Part shown: positions 1 through 5,225 of the stretch, piece after piece
Numbering within the stretch: position 1 is the first letter of the stretch
Layout: the number at the start of each line of letters is the position of its first letter
Assembly (NCBI GenBank): GCA_043813895.1
Contig: JBDRKQ010000235.1
Coordinates: 1 to 10,700 of the forward strand
Length of the DNA: 10,700 nucleotides
Origin: CAZTAR01 sp043813895
GTDB lineage: Bacteria > Planctomycetota > Phycisphaerae > UBA1845 > UTPLA1
Reading direction: 5' to 3'
Notes under the pieces: generated by a model
Database searches by the model: none
The model's input: only the letters and a program-made list of their open reading frames with translations
Told to the model about the DNA's origin: nothing
Program-made: the position numbers and the translations under genes

Positions 1-49
1 GGCGTGAAATCGCTCCAACTCGGATTCGCCCGGGCAGCCGGACATTGCG

Positions 50-253
50 CTATTCCTCCGCGCCGGTGATCTCGACCATGCGGTGTCGAATCCGCTTGAT
101 CATCCGCGACTTGATCGCGTGGACCTGATTGGCCGTCATCTCGAACGCCTCGCAAACGTCCTCGATGGAACGCTCCGGCTGCTCAACAAACCCTTCAGGT
201 ATTCTACCGCGCGTCGCATCGAGGAGGCAGCACGAATCGGTCAAGAGGACCAA
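50..253 (-). pseudogene. ECF-type sigma factor remnant (region 4 helix-turn-helix only)
   Basis: The 67-residue reading frame ends in TAG at 50-52. Its second half (PERSIEDVCEAFEMTANQVH, then IKSRMIKRIRHRM) looks like sigma-70 region 4.2 of planctomycete ECF sigma factors: a first helix with a V-C-E-A-F core, a turn at MTANQV, and a basic recognition helix K-S-R-x-x-K-R-I-R. A whole ECF sigma factor is usually about 170-200 residues, and region 2 is absent here. Read further upstream, the frame meets a TGA at 293-295, and no other minus-strand frame nearby carries a recognisable region 2. The first available start is a TTG at 253 with no good ribosome-binding site. The upstream end lies next to the leader of the small lipoprotein gene, as if that module had replaced the sigma N-terminus. 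I infer a decayed or truncated gene. A free-standing small DNA-binding protein is possible but less likely. Confidence 0.45.
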
Positions 254-300
254 GCCCTGGCGTATGAGCGCCCAAGGCCCGCAAGAAGAAACTCAGATTC

Positions 301-393
301 CGTATCAGGCGCCTGCGATGCCCGTGTACCTCTTGTGAAGCCGGTCAAGCGACCGCTCGAAACAAGAATGACCTTCACAGGAGCAGAACAATG
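301..393 (+). repeat. Direct repeat copy 1: conserved leader of small lipoprotein gene
   Basis: This stretch aligns with 806-898 at a constant offset of 505 bases. From 324 to 393 I count 61 of 70 identical bases with no gaps, and 41 of 45 in the last part, which includes the ribosome-binding site and start codon. A small inverted repeat, GGTC-(4 nt)-GACC (343-354), is kept in both copies although flanking bases differ, followed by the constant bases CGCTCGAAACAAGAA. Such conservation of untranslated sequence suggests a promoter or a regulatory RNA element shared by the two genes. Confidence 0.8.
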
Positions 394-561
394 ACGACAC
401 TTATGAACATCGCGAGCACCCTCAGAGGCAACTGGGCACTCATCCTTGGACTCGGCGTGCTCGTCGGCATCACGATGCTGAACGCAGGCTGCGATGACGC
501 GTGGTGGGGCGTGCCGAACAACGGGTGGAGCACTCCAGGGTATTCCTACTGGTACTACTAG
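391..561 (+). CDS. Small putative lipoprotein, tandem copy 1 (56 aa)
   Basis: ATG at 391 is preceded by a good Shine-Dalgarno sequence (AGGAG at 379-383, 7-nt spacing). The product has a polar N-terminus, the block LRGNW, a hydrophobic stretch of about 17 residues (about 16-31), then LNAGC with the candidate lipidated cysteine at 34. A 22-residue tail rich in Trp, Tyr, Gly and Asn ends in WYY. The lipobox is imperfect because position -3 is Asn rather than Leu/Val/Ile, so lipidation is probable but not certain. A single-pass membrane peptide is the alternative. The paralogue at 896 shares NI, LRGNW, LILGL, VLVG and LN-x-GCD but has a different tail. The conserved leader upstream and a terminator-like hairpin at 595-616 support a real monocistronic gene. 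I know no family for it; small lipoproteins of the entericidin type are only a loose analogy. Confidence 0.75.
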   Translation: MTTLMNIASTLRGNWALILGLGVLVGITMLNAGCDDAWWGVPNNGWSTPGYSYWYY

Positions 562-594
562 CATCCAGGTCAGGAAACGCATCTCACCTCTGCT

Positions 595-616
595 AGCCCC
601 CTCAGAGAGGGGGTTT
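595..616 (+). terminator. Rho-independent terminator of small lipoprotein copy 1
   Basis: A perfect 7-bp stem, CCCCCTC (597-603) with GAGGGGG (607-613), closes an AGA loop. It is extended by A-T and G-T pairs and followed by TTT. It lies 35 bases after the stop codon of the 56-residue gene. The U-tract is short. Confidence 0.6.
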
Positions 617-805
617 GGCATGCGCCATTCGATGTCCGCGATCTGGTGCCCCTTATTACACCTTGAAGCATGTCGCTGAGGACTCTCCCGGTCTGGCGTG
701 AAGATACCTCGATGCCACCGCCGGTAGGCTATACGCACCGAGCAAGCGAAGGATGCGTGGATCGCCGAATACTCGGGTCGGGATATCACGCACAAAAAGA
801 ACCTG
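617..805. other. Spacer between the two small lipoprotein copies
   Basis: I see no supportable gene here. The long minus-strand reading frames crossing it lack family motifs and resemble each other only where they run antisense to the duplicated leaders, so they are shadows. Confidence 0.5.
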
Positions 806-898
806 CGTATCAGGGTCCGCAATCCTGTGTGTACCTCGGGTGAAGAGGGTCATGCGACCGCTCGAAACAAGAACGACTCTCACAGGAGTAGAACAATG
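806..898 (+). repeat. Direct repeat copy 2: conserved leader of small lipoprotein gene
   Basis: This is the second copy of the leader described at 301-393. It keeps CGTATCAGG, GTGTACCTC, the GGTC-(4 nt)-GACC inverted repeat (848-859) and the AGGAG ribosome-binding site. Coding similarity continues downstream through the hydrophobic segment and then fades. Confidence 0.8.
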
Positions 899-1084
899 AA
901 GAAACTCACGAACATTCTCAGAGGTAACTGGAAACTCATCCTGGGCCTCACTGTCTTGGTCGGCGTCATGGCGTTGAACACCGGATGCGATTTCGACCCA
1001 TATGACTGGCTCAGCTACGGCGGTAGCGGCGGAAGCGGGGTGCGTAGAGGCGGATGGATAAACCCAGGCGCGGGCCCCATGTAG
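896..1084 (+). CDS. Small putative lipoprotein, tandem copy 2 (62 aa)
   Basis: The start is ATG at 896, with AGGAG at 884-888 (7-nt spacing); the frame is open further upstream but that part is the conserved leader. The product starts MKKLTNILRGNWKLILGL, giving a positively charged signal-peptide-like N-terminus, then a hydrophobic core to about residue 27 and LNTGC with the candidate lipid-modified cysteine at 31. The tail is acidic (DFDPYDW), then Gly/Ser-rich (YGGSGGSG), then RRGGW and GAGPM. Compared with copy 1 it lacks a three-residue insertion (AST) and has a different C-terminus, so the exported tails have diverged while the export segment is conserved. The -3 position of the lipobox is again Asn, which makes this a family trait. 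Function is unknown; it is probably an envelope lipopeptide. Confidence 0.75.
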   Translation: MKKLTNILRGNWKLILGLTVLVGVMALNTGCDFDPYDWLSYGGSGGSGVRRGGWINPGAGPM

Positions 1085-1147
1085 CATCCAACCGAGCTGA
1101 GCAACGCGTCACGTTACTTGTCCAGGCTTCTCCTGTGATAGGAGCTC

Positions 1148-1174
1148 CGTAGCCCCCCCGGGGAGGGGGCTACG
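1148..1174. terminator. Hairpin between convergent genes, probable bidirectional terminator
   Basis: A perfect 10-bp inverted repeat, CGTAGCCCCC (1148-1157) with GGGGGCTACG (1165-1174), closes a 7-nt loop. It lies 63 bases after the stop of the plus-strand small lipoprotein and 28 bases after the stop of the minus-strand kinase. Neither side has a T-tract, so position and stability are the only evidence for termination. Confidence 0.5.
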
Positions 1175-1202
1175 TGAGCGCCTCGCGATCCTACGTAGCG
1201 AT

Positions 1203-2801
1203 TTAGTCCGTCTCGATCACGACGTGGCTTGCCCGTGTGTTGCGAATCGTATGCGATCGCGTGGTGTTCTCCCGATGTGTGGGGAACATGAGCGTGAAAG
1301 AAGAGCCCCGCCCGACGACCGAATGGACGTGGATTCGTCCGCCCGCTTGCTCGACGACCTCCAGGACGATCGACAAACCGAGGCCCGTGCCGGGAATGCC
1401 GGCGGCCAGCGCGCTGTTGCCGCGTCGGAAAGCGTCGAAAATCGTCCCCTCCCCGCCGCCGCCGGCATCGCTCCGCAACGTCTTGGGATCGATGCCCATA
1501 CCGGTGTCGGTCACGGTGACAAAGACGTAATCTCCGCCCGGTGAGGCGTCGATGCCGGCTGATTCCAAGCCGGTCTTGTATGCGAGTGGTTCTGGATCCG
1601 TACTCCGCCCGACGGACACCCGGACCGTCCCGGGTCCGGGTGTAAACTTGATCGCATTGTCGATCAGGTTGCCCAGGCAGTCGCACAAATCTCCCCGGGC
1701 CACCTGTGCGTTGAGATCGAGATTGGGCGAAATCCTGTGCGTGAGTTCGACCTTCTTGCCGCCGGCCAGCGGCTCGTACTTCTGGCACAGTTCCATGACG
1801 ACCTCGCCGACGTTCGTGATGCTGTCGGGCCGCTTCGCCGGGTCGGCTTCCTGCAGGCGCGCGAGCGTGAGGAGTTCGGTAACTTGGGCGATGCCCTCGC
1901 GGCAACGGAAGATGATCTTCTTGCAGGTGTCGAGAACGGCTTGGCCCTGGACGACTTCGTCCCGGATCAGGCCCGCGAACGTCTGGATGACGGCGAGGGG
2001 CGTCTTGAGCTGATGCGCGGCCGTCTGCATGAACCGCGAGCGGCGGTGCTGCAGATCTGTGATTGCCGCCTGCGACAGTTGGAGGGCCTCCAGCGCGCTG
2101 CGCAGGCGGCGTTCTCGGTCGTCCAGCCTCGCTGCAATCCACTGCGTGAAGTACAGCATCCCGCAGATACCGCCGGCGGTGATCGCTACCGCTGCCGCCA
2201 CGAACTCAGGAATCGCATGGAGCCCCAGGCCCGCCATGCTCGGCAACAAGGGAAAGTGGGGGGAAACCCAGTGCGTTAGTTCACCCAATCCGAGCATCAG
2301 ATACAGCAAGATCGCCCAACCGCCTTGCAAGAGCGCTTGCCACCTCCGCAGCATCAGCGAGGCGATGGCCATGTGGAACAGGTAGAACATGGCCATCGGA
2401 CTCTCGACGCCGCCGCTGTAACGGATCATCAACGTGAGCAGCAGGAGGTCCGCGGCGATCTGGGCGTTCGCGAAGACCAACGCGGCGCGAGCGGCCAGGA
2501 TTTCGTTGATCTCTTCGGCTTCTTCGATTCGGCTGTGCAGAAATCGAGAGATGCCCATCCAGAAGATGTTGATGACCGCCAGGACCACGAGTAGTAGCCA
2601 CAGTTGCCACGGCCGTTTGGTCTCGGGCGTCAGTAACCACTCGAACACCATCGCGACGGCGGCCGCCGCGACGAAGCCCCAGCGCAACCGGATGAACCAG
2701 TGCAAACGCAACAAGGAAATCAGCGCGCCCGTCCGAGACGGTCCCTGCGAGGCGAGTTCAGAGTGTGCGGGGCGTCCCACTGGCTGTGATTCGTCGAGCA
2801 T
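1203..2801 (-). CDS. Membrane sensor histidine kinase, six TM segments
   Basis: This two-component kinase should phosphorylate itself on His and pass the phosphate to a response regulator, which is not in the window. Numbered from the ATG at 2801 (532 residues), hydrophobic segments fall near 35-57, 65-84, 107-129, 136-151, 160-175 and 200-222. A likely coiled-coil linker (about 225-255) follows. The HisKA phosphoacceptor is AAHQLKTPL with His263. The HATPase domain shows the N box GNLIDNAIKF (Asn382), G1 DTGMGID (432-438), an F-box-like FDAFRRG and G2 GTGLGLSIV (from 471). No periplasmic domain, PAS or HAMP is evident, so sensing may use the membrane bundle, as in RegB-like kinases. H+1 is Gln rather than Glu, a known variant. 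The frame extends to a TTG at 2819, but that start lacks a ribosome-binding site; the ATG has only a weak GAGAAG. It converges with the small lipoprotein genes. Confidence 0.9.
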   Translation of the reverse strand: MLDESQPVGRPAHSELASQGPSRTGALISLLRLHWFIRLRWGFVAAAAVAMVFEWLLTPETKRPWQLWLLLVVLAVINIFWMGISRFLHSRIEEAEEINEILAARAALVFANAQIAADLLLLTLMIRYSGGVESPMAMFYLFHMAIASLMLRRWQALLQGGWAILLYLMLGLGELTHWVSPHFPLLPSMAGLGLHAIPEFVAAAVAITAGGICGMLYFTQWIAARLDDRERRLRSALEALQLSQAAITDLQHRRSRFMQTAAHQLKTPLAVIQTFAGLIRDEVVQGQAVLDTCKKIIFRCREGIAQVTELLTLARLQEADPAKRPDSITNVGEVVMELCQKYEPLAGGKKVELTHRISPNLDLNAQVARGDLCDCLGNLIDNAIKFTPGPGTVRVSVGRSTDPEPLAYKTGLESAGIDASPGGDYVFVTVTDTGMGIDPKTLRSDAGGGGEGTIFDAFRRGNSALAAGIPGTGLGLSIVLEVVEQAGGRIHVHSVVGRGSSFTLMFPTHRENTTRSHTIRNTRASHVVIETD

Positions 2802-2966
2802 TCTTCTCAATCCCGGCAAAACCGGCTTGCGAAACCGGAGTCCGGGAGCCTACCCACGAAAGGCATGAGTGTCGAGTGTGGGCCCGAGTACAATGCCGCC
2901 CGGTGGTCCACGGGTCGCTCGACCGCCGATATTGCGTCTGCCCGACGACAATCCGGCCCACCGCTC

Positions 2967-2996
2967 TTGAACACCCTGCCTGCGATCGCGTAGAAT
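2967..2996 (+). promoter_or_regulatory. Sigma-70-like promoter candidate upstream of M28 peptidase
   Basis: TTGAAC (2967-2972) and TAGAAT (2991-2996) are separated by 18 bases, close to the housekeeping consensus. A transcript would start near 3003 and give a leader of about 110 nt before the ATG at 3113. This is a motif match only, and it competes with the element at 3019-3050. Confidence 0.4.
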
Positions 2997-3018
2997 GCTG
3001 ACAGAGGTGCGGAGGGCA

Positions 3019-3050
3019 TTGACGCGAGCCGGCCTTCCCCTGCGATAAGG
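3019..3050 (+). promoter_or_regulatory. Promoter-like element shared with the gene at 5226
   Basis: TTGACG (3019-3024) is followed by CCTTCCCCTGCGATAAGG (3033-3050), which contains an extended -10-like TGCGATAAG. An almost identical block occurs upstream of the next gene at 5170-5186. The 19-base spacer is long for a housekeeping promoter, so an alternative sigma factor or a regulator-binding site is also possible. Confidence 0.45.
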
Positions 3051-3112
3051 TCGGTGTGCGCATGTGTCACACACCCAACGGGGTCTTCACATTTCTCGAG
3101 GAGATCGGATCG

Positions 3113-5062
3113 ATGGTCAAGCAGCGCAGATTCCGCGGATTCATCCTGGCGTTCTCAGTTTCACTCGTTGTCGCCCTTGCCGATCACGCCCCAGCCTCCG
3201 ACGAAGGCATGGCGGCTGCGGATCAGGTTTCCGACGCCACTTATCGGTACTTCTTGGGCGATGCCTTCGGCGTGTCCGGCATCCTCTACACTCATAGCGG
3301 CGACGACCGCGGCGTGGGCGGCGCCGAGCACAACTTGGCGCGTGACAACATTGCCGCCCACTTCCAGAGCTACGGCCTCACCGTCACAATCGAGCCATTC
3401 GTCTACAGTAGCAACACGTACCACAACGTGGTCGGCACGAAGATCGGCACAGTGTATCCGAACGCCGAGTACATCGTCGGGGCTCACTACGATTCCGTCA
3501 GCAACCCTGGCGCCGACGATGATGCCAGTGGTGTGGCACTCGTCCTGGAAGCGGCGAGGATCGTCACCCAATACGACTCAGACTACACCATACGCTTTGT
3601 GGCCTTCAGCAGGGAGGAGCAGGGCCTGATCGGAAGCTACGCCTATGTCGACGATCACGCCACGGACGACATCCGCGGCATGTTGCAGGCCGACATGGTC
3701 GCCTACGACACCGGACCGAACTACGCGCGCGTATACACCGATACCGCGTCCAACCCGTTCCGTGACGCCCTCGGCGCCGCGATTGATCTCTACGGTGACG
3801 GGATTACCTGGATGGACGCGGGCTGGATCAGCGCCAGCGACCACGCGCCCTTCGCATATGCCGGCTATCAGGCCGGGCTGCTGATCGAGGGGGAGGTTTG
3901 GGACAACCCCTACTACCACACCCAACAGGACAGCGTGGAGAACCTCAACAACATCAACTACGCCTACGCCGTCAAAATGACGCGCAGCGCAGTCGGCTGG
4001 CTTGTGGATCAGGCCGGCGTGCAAGTCTCACTGGATCGACTCCTCTTTGATTATCCCGCCGGTCGGCCTGACTATGTTGAACCCAGCGGCGGCACGACGA
4101 TGGCCGTGTCGGTCACCGGCGCCGGCTCCTACACGCCCCAGCCAGGTACGGGAATCCTCCATTACGACATCGGCGCTGGCTGGCAAACATCGTCCATGAC
4201 ACAGACCGCGCCAAACGAGTATGAAGCGGCCTTTCCTGCACAGACGTGCGGAGAGGCGATCCAGTGGTACGTTAGTGCAGAGGCGGTCGGTAGTGAGGTC
4301 TTCACCGATCCGTCCAGTGCGCCCACGGGCACGTATTCCGCGACCGCCGGTTTCGGAGAGGCGGCCTTCTTCGAAGAGAACATGGACGCAAATCCCGGCT
4401 GGACCACCGAGGGACAATGGGCGTGGGGGCAGCCGACAGGGGGTGGCGGCGAGTATGGCGAACCGGATCCGACAAGCGGCTACACCGGCCTGAATGCCTA
4501 TGGCTACAACTTGAGCGGTGACTATCCGAACGGCCTTTCCGAGACACATCTCACCACACCGGCCGTCGACTGCACCGGCCGTCTCGGCGTCCACCTAGAG
4601 TTTTGGCGATGGCTGGGCGTCGAGCAACCCGACTACGATCACGCCTACGTCCGCGCGAGCACAAACGGGACGACCTGGACCACGGTGTGGGAGAATACCT
4701 CGGGCGTCGAGGACTCGGACTGGACTGATGTCGATCTTGACATCTCCGCCATTGCCGATGATCAGCCCACCGTTTACCTCAGGTGGACGATGGGTTCGAC
4801 CGATAGCGGATGGCGATACTGCGGCTGGAACATCGACGATGTGCAACTCACGTCGCTCGACTGTGTTGGCCCCTGCACCGCCGACGGCGACTTGGACGGT
4901 CTGAGCGGTTGCAACGGCAACGACATCCAACTCTTCGTCGAGGGCCTCGTGAACCAGAGCCTCGATTGGAGTGTCGCCTGCCACGGTGACTTCGCCGCGC
5001 CGATTGGCGCACTCGATTCGGCCGACATCCCAGGCATGATCGATGCGATGCTCGGGTTGTAG
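3113..5062 (+). CDS. Secreted M28 zinc aminopeptidase with C-terminal dockerin-like tail
   Basis: Secreted metallopeptidase predicted to remove N-terminal residues from peptides outside the cytoplasm. ATG 3113 was chosen because GAGGAG (3098-3103) precedes it at 9 nt and a signal peptide follows (basic MVKQRRFRG, hydrophobic core to about residue 22, cleavage near APAS, 29). The M28 domain (about 40-300) has every expected site of the Aeromonas aminopeptidase type: His125 in GAHYDS, Asp135/136 in PGADDDASG, the Glu168-Glu169 pair in SREEQG, Asp194 in QADMVAYD and His244 in SDHAPF. A beta-rich module follows (about 302-410), then a MAM/jelly-roll-like domain (about 418-580). The Cys-containing tail (584-649) resembles degenerate dockerin EF-hand repeats: DGDLDG with NGNDI, then HGDF with LDSADI. 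In planctomycetes such tails occur outside cellulosomes and may serve in cell-surface retention. The total of 649 residues is far longer than a bare M28 domain. Confidence 0.9.
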   Translation: MVKQRRFRGFILAFSVSLVVALADHAPASDEGMAAADQVSDATYRYFLGDAFGVSGILYTHSGDDRGVGGAEHNLARDNIAAHFQSYGLTVTIEPFVYSSNTYHNVVGTKIGTVYPNAEYIVGAHYDSVSNPGADDDASGVALVLEAARIVTQYDSDYTIRFVAFSREEQGLIGSYAYVDDHATDDIRGMLQADMVAYDTGPNYARVYTDTASNPFRDALGAAIDLYGDGITWMDAGWISASDHAPFAYAGYQAGLLIEGEVWDNPYYHTQQDSVENLNNINYAYAVKMTRSAVGWLVDQAGVQVSLDRLLFDYPAGRPDYVEPSGGTTMAVSVTGAGSYTPQPGTGILHYDIGAGWQTSSMTQTAPNEYEAAFPAQTCGEAIQWYVSAEAVGSEVFTDPSSAPTGTYSATAGFGEAAFFEENMDANPGWTTEGQWAWGQPTGGGGEYGEPDPTSGYTGLNAYGYNLSGDYPNGLSETHLTTPAVDCTGRLGVHLEFWRWLGVEQPDYDHAYVRASTNGTTWTTVWENTSGVEDSDWTDVDLDISAIADDQPTVYLRWTMGSTDSGWRYCGWNIDDVQLTSLDCVGPCTADGDLDGLSGCNGNDIQLFVEGLVNQSLDWSVACHGDFAAPIGALDSADIPGMIDAMLGL

Positions 5063-5103
5063 CGGTAAGGCTGCGCGAACAGGCAACTGCGACACCAATC
5101 GTT

Positions 5104-5126
5104 GCGTCGGCCCCCGTGGCCGACGC
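5104..5126. repeat. Palindromic hairpin after the peptidase gene, repeated at 10541
   Basis: A perfect 9-bp stem, GCGTCGGCC (5104-5112) with GGCCGACGC (5118-5126), closes the loop CCCGT. It lies 41 bases after the peptidase stop codon and may act as a terminator, but no T-tract follows. Its reverse complement is nearly the same as the hairpin at 10541-10562, with the same arms and loop ACGGG against ACCGGG, which suggests a dispersed REP-like element. Confidence 0.55.
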
Positions 5127-5158
5127 TGCACGCCCGGCGCCGGAACGCCCAGCCGAGA

Positions 5159-5186
5159 TTGTCAGGCACCCTTCCTCTGCGATAGG
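5159..5186 (+). promoter_or_regulatory. Promoter-like element shared with the M28 peptidase gene
   Basis: TTGTCA (5159-5164) is followed by CCTTCCTCTGCGATAGG (5170-5186), matching the element at 3019-3050 except for one substitution and one missing A in the downstream block. The spacer to GATAGG is 16 bases. It ends 39 bases before the ATG of the repeat protein. Confidence 0.45.
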
Positions 5187-5189
5187 CCC

Positions 5190-5218
5190 TTGTGTCCGGC
5201 GCCCAATCGTGCTACACA
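5190..5218 (+). promoter_or_regulatory. Alternative promoter candidate that would give a leaderless mRNA
   Basis: TTGTGT (5190-5195) and TACACA (5213-5218) are 17 bases apart. Transcription would start at about the ATG at 5226, which has no Shine-Dalgarno sequence. It overlaps no element of the upstream candidate, so only one may be real. Confidence 0.25.
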
Positions 5219-5225
5219 GACCGGC

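Larger units (their letters stand above)
2802..3112. other. Divergent intergenic region between kinase and M28 peptidase
   Basis: About 310 bases separate the start codons of the two divergent genes. I see two plus-strand promoter candidates, annotated separately, and a small inverted repeat GGTCG-CT-CGACC near 2912. I found no convincing minus-strand promoter for the kinase and no credible gene. Confidence 0.5.

Noticed and set aside
241..1087. Two long minus-strand open frames (241-822 and 656-1087) with a similar stretch
   Set aside because: Their likeness comes from running antisense to the duplicated leader. They show no signal, domain or ribosome-binding site and conflict with the two small lipoprotein genes.
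1114..2142. 342-codon minus-strand frame overlapping the kinase
   Set aside because: It is a frame-shifted reading of the kinase gene, rich in Arg, Gly and Pro, without motifs.
1203..2801. Gln instead of Glu after the phosphoacceptor His of the kinase
   Set aside because: AHQL(K/R)TPL is a known natural variant in active kinases, so it is no sign of inactivity.
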